Below are positions 32,922 through 41,767 of a stretch of DNA of 64,000 nt, in pieces. The stretch is from Mesorhizobium sp. INR15. GTDB lineage: Bacteria; Pseudomonadota; Alphaproteobacteria; Rhizobiales; Rhizobiaceae. How positions within the stretch are numbered: position 1 is the first letter of the stretch; each line of letters begins with the position of its first letter. Made by a program: the position numbers and the translations under genes. The stretch covers positions 4,846,001 to 4,910,000 of the forward strand of contig NZ_CP045496.1 in the NCBI RefSeq assembly GCF_015500075.1, written 5' to 3'. The notes under the pieces were generated by a model. That model had not been told where the DNA came from. It did no database searches and was given only the letters and a program-made list of their open reading frames with translations.

Positions 32922-34532
32922 TCAATCCTGCAGCACGCCGCCGGCGTCTTCCAGCGCCTCGCGGGTGTCGACATCGATGGCCGCTGCCTGGCCGATCTCG
33001 ACATCGACGACGTCGAGCCCTTCAGCCTCGACCAGATGGCGGGCTCCGGTATCACCTTCGAGATGGGCGATCGCTGGAAAGAGCGAACGCGGCAGAAGCA
33101 CTGGATTGCCGCGCTTGCCGTCATGCGAAGCGCGTACGACGGAGCGGCCGCCGGATTTCCGGAATGCCTCGACAAGCCTGTCGAGATCGTCGGACGAGAC
33201 GCCCGGCATGTCGCCAAGGACGATCATCGCGCCGGCGACATCCCCTGGAAGCCTGGCAATGCCTGTTTTCAGCGACGAGGACAGGCCTTCGGCAAAATCC
33301 GGATTGTCGGCAAAGCTTACATCAAGGCCTGAAAGCGCCGCGCGTACCCGCTCGTGCTGATGGCCCGTTACAACGACGATCCCGGAGGCTTTCGATGCCA
33401 GCGCGCGCTCGGCGGCGCGGCGCACCAATGGCTTGGCATCGAACAGGGCGAGCAGCTTGTTGGGCCCGCCCATGCGGCTGGAGCGGCCTGCGGCGAGCAG
33501 CACAATGCCAACCTTCAGTTCGGCTCTTGCCGGCATGGGTTCACGCGGCTCTGGCCGTGTTGGGATCTCCATCAAAAGCCCGCCAACCCCCATGCCCGCG
33601 ATATCCTTCGCCGTCACATCAAGGCCGGCGATGAGCCGGTCCAGAACCCAGTCGAAGCCATTCTCCTTGGGGCTGCGGGCACAGCCCGGCGCACCGATGA
33701 CGCGCTTGCCGTCCAGCGTGCCGAGCACCAGCAGGTTGCCGGGGTCAACCGGCATGCCGGCGCGCACGACAGTGCCGCCGGCTCGTTCGATCGCGGCTGG
33801 AACGACATCGCCGAAATCGCTCATGGCGGAAGCGCCGAAAATCACCACCATGTCATTGTCACGCGCCAGCGCGGCGGCGGCCGCCGCCACCGGTTCGACT
33901 TCATGCGGCGTACGCCGTTCAGCCGTCAGCCTGCCGCCAGAGCGCGCCAGCCGCGCCTCGGTGACGCGCAGCGTCTTGTCCAGCACGCTCGGCTTGATGC
34001 CGGGCAACACCGTTTGGATGACCCCGACCCGCACCGAACGATAGGCATTGACGGCAAAAATCTCGCCGCCGGCGCAGATCGCCGTTACGCTGTCGACGAG
34101 GGCCGAGCCAACAGCGAAGGGAATGATCTTCACGGTCGCGACCATCTGATCCTGTTCGACCGGCGCGTGCTGCGCCAGCGTGGCGATGGTGATGGTCGGA
34201 TCGACAGCGTTGATGGCGTTGATCATCGCCACATCGACAGTGAAGATGCCGGCAGCCTTGGCGTGGAGATTGACCCGGCCGGTCGCGGCGGGCTTCGCCT
34301 CGATGTTGCGATGAGCCATGCTCTCGGCGATTTTCTGGGCGGCGGCATCCTCGCCGAGGTCATCGCTTGCCAGAACCGCCGCGACAACCTGGGAAACGCC
34401 AGAAGCTCTTAGCAACGCAACATCAGCCGCGCTCAGCCTATGCGCCTTGCGGAACCGCCGTTCGCCGGCGGTGGTGGCATGCGCCAGCACAGCACCTTCC
34501 GCCGCCTCGATCGAGACCGGGCCGAATTTCAC
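32922..34532 (-). CDS. Molybdopterin-binding / MocA-like nucleotidyltransferase fusion
   Basis: A 536-residue two-domain protein. Residues 1-340 resemble the MoeA/MogA molybdopterin-binding fold, with VVIFGASAMSDFGDVVP where MoeA has its GGxS/GD motif and GCARSPKENGFDW near the end. Residues about 345-536 are a MobA/MocA-like nucleotidyltransferase: VLLAAGRSSRMGGPNKLL, VTGHQHERV, and MIVLGDMPGVSSD with the metal-binding Asp. It should attach a nucleotide (CMP in MocA) to the molybdenum cofactor for xanthine-dehydrogenase-family enzymes. The GTG start overlaps the upstream stop (GTGA). Confidence 0.88.
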   Translation of the reverse strand: MKFGPVSIEAAEGAVLAHATTAGERRFRKAHRLSAADVALLRASGVSQVVAAVLASDDLGEDAAAQKIAESMAHRNIEAKPAATGRVNLHAKAAGIFTVDVAMINAINAVDPTITIATLAQHAPVEQDQMVATVKIIPFAVGSALVDSVTAICAGGEIFAVNAYRSVRVGVIQTVLPGIKPSVLDKTLRVTEARLARSGGRLTAERRTPHEVEPVAAAAAALARDNDMVVIFGASAMSDFGDVVPAAIERAGGTVVRAGMPVDPGNLLVLGTLDGKRVIGAPGCARSPKENGFDWVLDRLIAGLDVTAKDIAGMGVGGLLMEIPTRPEPREPMPARAELKVGIVLLAAGRSSRMGGPNKLLALFDAKPLVRRAAERALASKASGIVVVTGHQHERVRAALSGLDVSFADNPDFAEGLSSSLKTGIARLPGDVAGAMIVLGDMPGVSSDDLDRLVEAFRKSGGRSVVRASHDGKRGNPVLLPRSLFPAIAHLEGDTGARHLVEAEGLDVVDVEIGQAAAIDVDTREALEDAGGVLQD

Positions 34533-35233
34533 GCCGCTACGCCTTTTGATTCCAAGCCGCGCGAGCGAAAGGCGTGGATGACCTGCGCCAGCACGGCGAC
34601 GGCAATCTCGGCTGGGCTCGCAGCGCCGATGTCGAGGCCGATGGGTGCATGGATGCGGGCGATCTGGTCCGCGGTCGCGCCCAGGGCCAGCAGCCGTTCG
34701 ATGCGCTTGGCGTGCGTCTTGCGGCTTCCGAGCGCGCCGACATAAAAACAGTTCGCGTCAAGCGCAGCCTTCAGTGCGAAGTCATCGACCTTCGGATCAT
34801 GGGTGACGGCGGCGAGTGCGGTATAGCTGTCGAGTGGTTGGCGCTTCAACACATCCTCGGGCCATTCGGCCTGCAGCGCGACATCAGGAAAACGGTCCGG
34901 TGTGGCAAAGGCCGTGCGCGGGTCAATAATTTCCACGGGGTAGCCTGATATCTTCGCCATCGGCGCCAGCGCCTGGCTGATATGCACGGCGCCGATCACC
35001 ACCAGGCGCGGCTGCGGCAGATGCGCGTTGAGAAAGAAAGTGCGGCCCTCGGCTTCGACCACCCCCGAATTGCCAGTGCGGAACGCCTTGCCGATCGCGG
35101 CGCCAAGATCGCCCGCGACCTGATCACCTTCGCGGACGATGCGATCACGCCCGTCGCCAAGATCCGTGACCAGGATCGCCGCGCGGCGGGCGCGGCGTTC
35201 GGCATTGAGGGTTTTCAGGGCATAGGGGTCCAT
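34529..35233 (-). CDS. XdhC family protein, C-terminal (Rossmann) half
   Basis: A 234-residue protein corresponding to the C-terminal part of XdhC/CoxI proteins, which deliver the sulfurated molybdenum cofactor to xanthine-dehydrogenase-family enzymes. The Rossmann start LVVIGAVHISQALAPMA, the middle ALAAVTHDPKVDDFALKAAL, and YVGALGSRKTHAKRIERL are standard, with the ending IGLDIGAASPAEIAVAVLA. The N-terminal XdhC domain is in a separate gene immediately upstream (35246-35584), so the protein is split here. The stop overlaps the next gene. Confidence 0.9.
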   Translation of the reverse strand: MDPYALKTLNAERRARRAAILVTDLGDGRDRIVREGDQVAGDLGAAIGKAFRTGNSGVVEAEGRTFFLNAHLPQPRLVVIGAVHISQALAPMAKISGYPVEIIDPRTAFATPDRFPDVALQAEWPEDVLKRQPLDSYTALAAVTHDPKVDDFALKAALDANCFYVGALGSRKTHAKRIERLLALGATADQIARIHAPIGLDIGAASPAEIAVAVLAQVIHAFRSRGLESKGVAA

Positions 35234-35245
35234 GGCCGCGCCGAC

Positions 35246-35584
35246 CTAACCCAGTCTCTCGACATAGACCTTGATGCGGCCGCCGCAGGACAGCCCGACC
35301 TGCCAAGCTGTCTCATCGGCGACGCCGAATTCCAGCATCTTCGCCTTGCCGCTGTCGATCACGTCGATGGCCTCGGTCACGACAGCGCCTTCGACGCAAC
35401 CGCCGGAGACCGAGCCATGGAAATTGCCTTCGGCATCGATGACCAGATGGCTGCCAACCGGACGTGGTGCCGAGCCCCAGGTCTCGACAACGGTAGCGAT
35501 GGCGACATCCTTGCCGTCCTTCATCCAGCCTTCCGCGATGATCAGAGGATCGCGGGCCTCATCAAGGTAGACGCTGTTGTCCAT
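35246..35584 (-). CDS. XdhC family protein, N-terminal half
   Basis: A 112-residue protein matching the N-terminal XdhC/CoxI domain: VAIATVVETWGSAPRPVGSHLV, then GSVSGGCVEGAVV (the conserved GGCVE cysteine), then QVGLSCGGRIKVYVE (the conserved CGG). The two cysteines are the ones thought to hold the cofactor or its sulfur. I chose the ATG at 35584; a longer frame overlaps the VWA gene and is rich in Cys and Trp with no family likeness. Twelve bases separate it from the XdhC C-terminal gene, with which it should form a complex. Confidence 0.9.
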   Translation of the reverse strand: MDNSVYLDEARDPLIIAEGWMKDGKDVAIATVVETWGSAPRPVGSHLVIDAEGNFHGSVSGGCVEGAVVTEAIDVIDSGKAKMLEFGVADETAWQVGLSCGGRIKVYVERLG

Positions 35585-35643
35585 GGCCGTTTCTCTCAAA
35601 GTCTGTTTTTCCCAGGGATAGATTGCCCAAGGGAAACATGTGG

Positions 35644-36894
35644 TTATGCAGCACGCCTGGCACCAGCTTCCATCCATCGCCTGGGGTCGACCGCGTGTGC
35701 CGGCTTCTTGTCGAGCGACGCGCAGAGATCGGCAAGCGCATCGAGATTGTGCACCGAGCGGAATTCGTCGACATGCGGCAGCATTGCCTTGACGCCCCGG
35801 GCGCGCGCCTCAAAGCCGTCGAAACGCAGCAAGGGGTTCAGCCATATCAGCCGGCGGCAGGATTTGTGCAGACGCTCCATCTCCTCGGACAGGCCGCCGA
35901 CATCATCGCGCTCGAGCCCGTCGGTAATCAAAAGCACCACCGCGCCCTGACCCAGCACGCGACGCGACCATACAAGATTGAATTCGGCCAGCGTGTCGCC
36001 GATGCGGGTACCGCCCGACCAGTCCTTCACCGCCGCCGAACAGTCGGCAAGTGCGGCATCGGGATCGCGGTGGCGCATCTGCCGCGTCAGATTGGTCAGC
36101 CGCGTGCCGAAGACGAACGTATGCACATGACGGCGCTTCTCGGTAAGTGCATGCAGGAAGTGCAGGAAAATGCGCGTGTACTGGCTCATCGAGCCGGAAA
36201 TGTCGGCCAGCACGACCAGCGGCGGATGGACCTCGCGCGGCGAACGGAACCTCGGCAGAATCAGTTCGCCGCCAGTGCGCGCGGCCATGCGCATCATGGC
36301 GCGAGGATCAATGCGGCGGCCATGCGCATCCGCCTTGAAGCGGCGCGTGCGAACCATATCGAAGGGCAGCCGCAACCGGGCAATCGCCTTCTGGGCCTCG
36401 GCCATCTCGGCGGCATTCATCTGGGCAAAATCCTTGCCGCGCAGCACCTCGTTGCCGGAGAAGGTGAAGCGGGCGTCGACTTCGATCTCGGGTATCTCCT
36501 GAACCGGCTGGTTCTTTTGATGGCCCTCGAACATCGCCTGGCTGACACGGTTTTCGGCGGCGCGGGGCTTCTGCTTCTCCCTGTTGTCGGGGGCCACTGG
36601 CGAAAACATCGCCAGCATCTTTTCGATCAACTCACGCGATTTCCAGAACAGCCGGAAGGCTTCGTCGAATGTCGGATGATCCTCGTGACGTGACACGAGC
36701 ACGGCATGCAAGGTCCAGTAAAAGTCGTCGCGGGACCCTATGCCGGCGGCAAGAACTGCCTCGATGGCATCCTTGACCGAGGCCGGCCCGACCCGCATGC
36801 CGGATTTTCGCAATGCACGGGCGAAATAGACGATGTTGTCGGCGATGCGTCCGTCCGGCCTGGCTTCCCTGGGTTCGGGGCTCGGCGCTTTCAT
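35644..36894 (-). CDS. VWA domain protein, CoxE-like
   Basis: A 416-residue protein of the CoxE family, which works with a MoxR ATPase to mature the metal site of CO-dehydrogenase-type molybdenum hydroxylases. The VWA domain carries the MIDAS motif DISGS in LVVLADISGSMSQYTR (about 240-255), and the C-terminal part has LITDGLERDD and WLNPLLRFDGF, typical of CoxE. The N-terminal region RIADNIVYFARALRKSGMRVGP is also characteristic. Five bases separate it from the MoxR gene upstream. Confidence 0.9.
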   Translation of the reverse strand: MKAPSPEPREARPDGRIADNIVYFARALRKSGMRVGPASVKDAIEAVLAAGIGSRDDFYWTLHAVLVSRHEDHPTFDEAFRLFWKSRELIEKMLAMFSPVAPDNREKQKPRAAENRVSQAMFEGHQKNQPVQEIPEIEVDARFTFSGNEVLRGKDFAQMNAAEMAEAQKAIARLRLPFDMVRTRRFKADAHGRRIDPRAMMRMAARTGGELILPRFRSPREVHPPLVVLADISGSMSQYTRIFLHFLHALTEKRRHVHTFVFGTRLTNLTRQMRHRDPDAALADCSAAVKDWSGGTRIGDTLAEFNLVWSRRVLGQGAVVLLITDGLERDDVGGLSEEMERLHKSCRRLIWLNPLLRFDGFEARARGVKAMLPHVDEFRSVHNLDALADLCASLDKKPAHAVDPRRWMEAGARRAA

Positions 36895-36899
36895 CGCCC

Positions 36900-37829
36900 C
36901 TACTCCGCCGCCGAAAGCTCGGCCTTCACCTCATTGAGGATGCGCCGGCCTTCGCCTTGTTCGATGCGGGCAATATCGTCCTGGTATTTCAAAAGCACGC
37001 CGATCGTGTCGGACACGGTTTCGGGATCGAGCGCCACCTTGTCGAGTTCAGTCAGCGCGCCGGCCCAGTCGATGGTCTCGGCGACACCCGGCACCTTGAA
37101 CAGTTCGATCTGACGCAATTTCTGGATAAACGAAACCACTTCCGCCGAAAGCCGCTGGTTGGCCTGCGGCACCTTGCGGCGCACGATCTCCAACTCGCGT
37201 TCGGCATTGGGATAATCGACCCAGTGATAGAGGCAGCGCCGTTTCAGCGCGTCGTGGATTTCGCGGGTGCGGTTGGTGGTGATGATAACGATCGGCGGCT
37301 CTTCCGCCTTGATGGTACCGAGTTCGGGCACCGTCACCTGGAAGTCTGACAATATCTCCAGCAGGAAGGCCTCGAACGCCTCATCGGTGCGGTCAAGCTC
37401 GTCGATCAGGAAGACAGGCGCCGCTCCGGTCTTGCCGGTCAGCGCATCAAGCACCGGGCGGCGGATGAGGTATTTTTCGGAAAAGACATTGCGCTCCATG
37501 TCGGAACGATCGACCTTGCCAGCCGCCTCCTCCATGCGGATTTCGATCATCTGGGCGGCATAGTTCCACTCGTAGACGGCGGAGGAAACGTCGAGCCCTT
37601 CGTAGCATTGCAGGCGGATGAGCCGGCGGCCGAGCGCCCGCGCTAGAACCTTGGCGATTTCGGTCTTGCCGACACCCGCCTCGCCTTCGAGGAACAGCGG
37701 CCGCTTCATGCGCAGCGACAGGAACAGCACGGTCGCCAGCGACCGGTCCGCCACGTAGTCCGCGCCGGTCAGGAGATCGAGCGTCTCGTCGATCGTCCGC
37801 GGTGCGGCTCGCGGTTTCAGCTCGCTCAT
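36900..37829 (-). CDS. MoxR family AAA ATPase, CoxD-like
   Basis: A 309-residue AAA+ ATPase. Walker A is EGEAGVGKTEIAK (about 50-62), Walker B is VFLIDELDRTDEAF, sensor 1 is IITTNRTREI, and the arginine-rich RRCLYHWVDYP follows. In the cox operon of carboxydotrophs, CoxD acts as a chaperone for assembling the [CuSMoO2] site; MoxR-CoxE pairs exist for other molybdenum enzymes as well. The stop-start overlap with the flavin reductase gene (37826-37829) shows co-translation. Confidence 0.92.
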   Translation of the reverse strand: MSELKPRAAPRTIDETLDLLTGADYVADRSLATVLFLSLRMKRPLFLEGEAGVGKTEIAKVLARALGRRLIRLQCYEGLDVSSAVYEWNYAAQMIEIRMEEAAGKVDRSDMERNVFSEKYLIRRPVLDALTGKTGAAPVFLIDELDRTDEAFEAFLLEILSDFQVTVPELGTIKAEEPPIVIITTNRTREIHDALKRRCLYHWVDYPNAERELEIVRRKVPQANQRLSAEVVSFIQKLRQIELFKVPGVAETIDWAGALTELDKVALDPETVSDTIGVLLKYQDDIARIEQGEGRRILNEVKAELSAAE

Positions 37830-38353
37830 TCCTTCTCCGTGGACGCCTCGGCCCCGCTTTCCAGAATGTGGTAGCCGCGGGCGTGGTAGATCAACGGCCG
37901 CAAATTATCGCCCATCCGCAGGCCTGTCACCTTGCCAAAAAGCACACGATGCGTGGCCAGATCCTTGGTGTCGATCAGTTCGCAGTCGAACACCGCGAGC
38001 GCGCCTTTCAGCGTCGGCGCGCCGGTCGAGATGACATCCCACTCGCCAAGCGCGAAGCGCTCCTCAACCGGCAGGCCGGTGACGCCGGAAAAGCCGATCG
38101 ACAAAGGCTCCTGGTGCGAAGCCAGGGTGTTCAAGGCGAATCTGCCGTTTTTCACGAACGGCTCGTTCTTGGGATTTTCGCGGTTCAGGCAAACCAGAAT
38201 GGTCGGCGGCGTATCCGATACCGAACAGGCGGCAATCACCGTCGCGCCCCGCTTGCCGGCCGGGCCGTCGGTGGTGACCACGTGGACGTGGCCGGCAAAA
38301 TGGCTCATCGCGTCGCGATAGGCCTGCGGCCCAATGTCGTTCTTCTTCAGCAC
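37826..38353 (-). CDS. Flavin reductase family protein
   Basis: A 175-residue flavin-binding reductase of the FMN-binding split-barrel type. The start IGPQAYRDAMSHFAGHVHVVTTDG, followed by GATVIAACSVSDTPPTILVCLN and RFALNTLA, is the normal pattern for the small NAD(P)H:flavin component of two-component monooxygenases. I chose the GTG at 38353 because it gives the family's usual length; upstream codons overlap the predicted promoter. No monooxygenase partner is encoded here. It heads the cox-type operon, an unusual position that suggests it supplies reduced flavin to that system. Confidence 0.85.
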   Translation of the reverse strand: MLKKNDIGPQAYRDAMSHFAGHVHVVTTDGPAGKRGATVIAACSVSDTPPTILVCLNRENPKNEPFVKNGRFALNTLASHQEPLSIGFSGVTGLPVEERFALGEWDVISTGAPTLKGALAVFDCELIDTKDLATHRVLFGKVTGLRMGDNLRPLIYHARGYHILESGAEASTEKE

Positions 38354-38384
38354 CGGATATTTTCCACAGCCAGAACCCAATCGG

Positions 38385-38413
38385 TATATATGGCCACATA
38401 TCGCCTGCCACAA
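38385..38413 (-). promoter_or_regulatory. Predicted promoter of the cox-type maturation operon
   Basis: Read on the minus strand, TTGTGG and TATATA are separated by 17 bases and lie about 31 bases before the GTG of the flavin reductase gene. Spacing and -10 are good; the -35 is moderate. Confidence 0.5.
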
Positions 38414-38533
38414 GCGAAGTGCTTGACATGCATCCTGAAATTCGCGTGTTGCACCAAGCGCGGGCAGCCTTTAGGTCTTTGCAGGATATGATGCCGGACC
38501 GAGATGGCCGGCACGGAGGAATTCTTCGCCCGA

Positions 38534-39607
38534 ATGCGCTCCAAGGCAACAATATCCGCTGCTCTGGTCTGGCTGTTTCTGGCCGGCAGCGCCAACGCCC
38601 AGACGCTTTTGGTCGGCGTCGCGGCTCCCTTGTCGGGACCATCGGCGCTCCTCGGCAAGCAGATCGAAACGGGCAGCGGATTTGCCGCCGAGGCCAACGG
38701 CATAGAGCTCAAAACCGTCGATGACGCCTGCAGTGCCGATGGCGGTGCGGCGGCGGCCCGGGAATTCGCGGCGGCCAAGGTCACTATCGTTGTCGGCTTT
38801 CTTTGCACCGATGCGATCGAGGCTGCACTGCCGATCCTGAAGGATGCCAACATTCCGGTGATCACCGTTGGCGTGCGCACCGAAAGCCTGACCGACCGGC
38901 GCGCCAAGACCGGCTGGCCGGTCTATCGGCTCGGGCCGCGCGGCGACGACGAGCGCAACGCGGTGGCCACCACACTAACCCGGCTTTGGCAGAATGAGCT
39001 GTTCGCCATCATCGATGACGGCACCATCTATGGCCGGGAATTGGCCGAGACATTCCGCGCTGCCGCCGAGCAAGCAGCGCTGAAGCCGGTGTTCGTCGAC
39101 ACGTTCCGTCCACAGCTCGACAACCAGATCGGCCTGATCGGCCGGTTGAAGAAAGCCGGCGCGACGCATGTCTTTGCCGGCGGCGACGGTGACGACATCG
39201 CTATCATGGGCCGAGATGCCGGCCAGTTGAATGCCGGCATGACTATTGCCGGCGGCGAAAACCTGCGCACGCCCGCCGGCGATGTACCCTATGCAACGGG
39301 GACGCTGATGATCGCACCGCCCGAATGGGCCGATGCCGCCGATCGGAAGCTGTTGGATAGCTTTGCCGCCCAAAAGATCGTGCCGGACGGCTACACACTG
39401 CCCGCATACGCGGCGATCGAGATCGCCAAGGCTGCGTCGGCGGCGGGGGAAACTTCGGGCAAGCCCTTGGCCGATCTGCTCACCGCTCACGATTTCAGCA
39501 CGGCGATCGGGCCGATCCGCTTTGATGAAAAAGGCGACCTGACCGAGAATCCGTATCGCGTCTTCCGCTTCGACGGGGCGCGTTTCGTGCCTTTGGAAAG
39601 CAATTGA
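38534..39607 (+). CDS. Branched-chain amino acid type ABC substrate-binding protein (LivJ-like), without permease genes
   Basis: A 357-residue periplasmic binding protein of the Peripla_BP_6 type. Signal peptide MRSKATISAALVWLFLAGSANA is followed by QTLLVGVAAPLSGPSALLGKQ, the standard LivJ opening, and an APPEWAD-type hinge near the end. An ATG ten codons earlier (38504) would put acidic residues before the signal, so I prefer 38534; GGAGG lies a little far upstream. No permease or ATPase gene follows. Its stop overlaps the start of a P1 peptidase gene, which suggests a peptide-like or amide-like ligand. Confidence 0.83.
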   Translation: MRSKATISAALVWLFLAGSANAQTLLVGVAAPLSGPSALLGKQIETGSGFAAEANGIELKTVDDACSADGGAAAAREFAAAKVTIVVGFLCTDAIEAALPILKDANIPVITVGVRTESLTDRRAKTGWPVYRLGPRGDDERNAVATTLTRLWQNELFAIIDDGTIYGRELAETFRAAAEQAALKPVFVDTFRPQLDNQIGLIGRLKKAGATHVFAGGDGDDIAIMGRDAGQLNAGMTIAGGENLRTPAGDVPYATGTLMIAPPEWADAADRKLLDSFAAQKIVPDGYTLPAYAAIEIAKAASAAGETSGKPLADLLTAHDFSTAIGPIRFDEKGDLTENPYRVFRFDGARFVPLESN

Positions 39608-40632
39608 TGTTCCGCACGGGTCCGCGCAACCTGATCACCGATGTCGCCGGCCTGCGCGTCGGCAACAGTGCTGATCCCAAGCTGAAGTCCGGGGTCACCG
39701 TTGTTCTTTGCGATGAACCGGCGGTGGCCGGAGTCCAGATCCTGGGAGGTGCACCCGGCACGCGCGAAACCGACCTGCTCGAGCCGCACAATTCGATAGC
39801 GAGCATCCACGCCGTGGTGCTTTCAGGCGGTTCGGCTTTCGGCCTGGACGCCGCATCCGGTGTCCAGGCGGCCTTGCGCGAAAACGGCATAGGCTTTGAG
39901 GTCGGCGGCTTTCGAGTGCCGATCGTCCCGGCCGCGATCCTGTTCGACCTGCGCAATGGCGGCGACAAGGATTGGGGCCGTTATCCGCCCTATCGCGATC
40001 TCGGCTACGAGGCCGCTCAAGCAGCAACCAGCGATTTCGCGCTAGGCACGATCGGGGCCGGCACCGGCGCGCTGACCTCGGGGCTGAAAGGCGGGCTCGG
40101 CTCGGCCTCAACCATGCTCGGCAGCGGCGTCACCATCGGCGCGCTCGCCGCCGTCAACCCGACCGGCTCGGTGACCGTGGGCCGTTCGCAATATTTCTGG
40201 GCCGCGCCGTTCGAGATCGGCGATGAGTTCGGCGGGCGCGGCTACCCCTCGCCAATGCCGGACGACGCAAAACAGATTCTGCTGAAATACCGCGACAAGC
40301 GCGTCGGGCAGGCTGCCGGCGAAGGTGGCAACACCACAATCGCGGTCATCGCCACTGACGCAGTCCTCACCAAGGCCGCCGCGAAACGCCTTGCGATGGC
40401 CGCTCATGATGGTTTTGTTCGCGCCATCTGGCCAACGCATACGCCAGCCGATGGCGATCTGGTATTCGCGCTGGCCACGGGCAAGAGCGGCATCGAGCTA
40501 TCCGCCGACAACGCCATCGACCTCTATGCCGCAGCCGGCGCCACCATGGCGCGCGCCATCAGCCGGGGTGTTTACGCGGCAACGCCAGCCGAAAAGGATC
40601 TGTTTCCGGTCTGGTCGTCGCGTTTGCGATAA
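39607..40632 (+). CDS. P1 family (DmpA-like) aminopeptidase
   Basis: A 341-residue member of peptidase family S58/P1, N-terminal nucleophile enzymes that cut themselves into two chains. The first part, GPRNLITDVAGLRVGNS, and SGGSAFGLDAASGVQAALRE are characteristic. The predicted self-cleavage site is in GGNTTIAVIATDAVLTKA (about 238-255), with a Thr rather than Ser as nucleophile. Known members are beta-aminopeptidases or D-aminopeptidases. The ATG overlaps the stop of the binding-protein gene (TGATG), so the two are coupled. Confidence 0.9.
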   Translation: MFRTGPRNLITDVAGLRVGNSADPKLKSGVTVVLCDEPAVAGVQILGGAPGTRETDLLEPHNSIASIHAVVLSGGSAFGLDAASGVQAALRENGIGFEVGGFRVPIVPAAILFDLRNGGDKDWGRYPPYRDLGYEAAQAATSDFALGTIGAGTGALTSGLKGGLGSASTMLGSGVTIGALAAVNPTGSVTVGRSQYFWAAPFEIGDEFGGRGYPSPMPDDAKQILLKYRDKRVGQAAGEGGNTTIAVIATDAVLTKAAAKRLAMAAHDGFVRAIWPTHTPADGDLVFALATGKSGIELSADNAIDLYAAAGATMARAISRGVYAATPAEKDLFPVWSSRLR

Positions 40633-40644
40633 ATCGGCAGGCCG

Positions 40645-40899
40645 TCAGACCGGATCGGACTTCTCTTCCTCGAACGTTACCGCGACATCGGAATTCGCCG
40701 ATAGCCACACTTTCTTGCCATCGACCTCGGCGACAAGGCTGAGCGGAATGTAGTGGTGGTGGCCCTTATGGGCGCCCTCGCCGCTGTCCGCCTTGGTCAG
40801 CTTGATCCTTTTGCCGTCGACTTTGTCGACAGTGCCGACATGAACGCCGTCGGCGCCGACGACTTCCATGTGTTCACGAATTTTGCTGGTGTCGGTCAT
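40645..40899 (-). CDS. DUF2171 family protein
   Basis: An 84-residue protein: MTDTSKIREHMEVVGADGVHVG at the start and HHYIPLSLVAEVDGKKVWL later are typical of DUF2171, small PRC-barrel-like proteins common in alphaproteobacteria and thought to respond to stress, without a known activity. GGAG precedes the ATG at 40899. The longer open frame (64 more codons) has no family likeness. The end lies 12 bases from the convergent peptidase gene. Confidence 0.87.
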   Translation of the reverse strand: MTDTSKIREHMEVVGADGVHVGTVDKVDGKRIKLTKADSGEGAHKGHHHYIPLSLVAEVDGKKVWLSANSDVAVTFEEEKSDPV

Positions 40900-41041
40900 G
40901 ATGGTTCTCCATTGAGACTTGCCGACAATAACTAGCGGGGCGCCGATTGGATGCATCGCATTTGCATTACCGGACAGCGCGACGTGCCGCGTGTCTCGTG
41001 ATAGGGGAATTGCCGGACATTGTTTGCCTTGGCGGGACCCC

Positions 41042-41767
41042 ATGCGATTCCTTTTTCTGTTAGCCATTTCCTTGCTTGCCCAGTTTTCCACGCCGCTTGC
41101 CGCTCATGCCGGCGATGTCGCGGAGCTGGAAATACTCGGCTTCAGCAAGGACGGCGGCGTGTTCGCCTTCGAGGAATATGGCGTGCAAGACGGGTCGGGA
41201 TTCCCCTACGCCAACCGCTATTACATCGACACCAGTGACGACAGTTTTCTGAAGGGAACACCGATCCGGGTCCAGATCGAAGATGAAGCCGCCACACTCG
41301 AAGCGGCGCGCCTCCAGGCCCGGCAGAAGGGTGAAGCGATCGTCAAGCAGGCTGAGTTGACTTCTAACAAGGGGATCACCGCCGGCTTTAACCCGGTGAC
41401 CGAGCTTTCCGCCGATCCGCACCGGATCGTGGTCAATCCGCGCCCGATCTTCTCACCGGTCGACCAGCCGCTGGAGTTTCGCCTCGACGAACTCGGCATG
41501 AACAACACGGCGGGTTGCGAGAGCCAGGGCGAGATCAACGGCTTTCGGCTGTTGCGCATCGAGGCGCAGGATGGCGGCACGACCAAGCTTCTGCATGAGG
41601 ACAAGTCGATTCCCAAGAGCCGGGGTTGCCCCAACGGCTACCGCATTGGGGCGGTGCAGACATTCTCCATGGACAGCCTCAGTGCCTATGCCGTGTTGAT
41701 CGCGGTGCGCCAATATGGCTTCGAAGGCCCGGACTTCCGCTGGATCGCGGTGACCGGCCGCCTGTGA
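41042..41767 (+). CDS. DUF2259 family secreted protein
   Basis: A 241-residue exported protein with signal peptide MRFLFLLAISLLAQFSTPLAAHA. The mature part begins GDVAELEILGFSKDGGVFAFEEYGVQDGSGFPY, a segment diagnostic of DUF2259, found mainly in Rhizobiales. Two cysteines (CESQGE and RGCPNGY) could form a disulphide. The stop overlaps a GTG start (GTGA) of a membrane protein gene, so the two are translated together. Function unknown. Confidence 0.85.
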   Translation: MRFLFLLAISLLAQFSTPLAAHAGDVAELEILGFSKDGGVFAFEEYGVQDGSGFPYANRYYIDTSDDSFLKGTPIRVQIEDEAATLEAARLQARQKGEAIVKQAELTSNKGITAGFNPVTELSADPHRIVVNPRPIFSPVDQPLEFRLDELGMNNTAGCESQGEINGFRLLRIEAQDGGTTKLLHEDKSIPKSRGCPNGYRIGAVQTFSMDSLSAYAVLIAVRQYGFEGPDFRWIAVTGRL

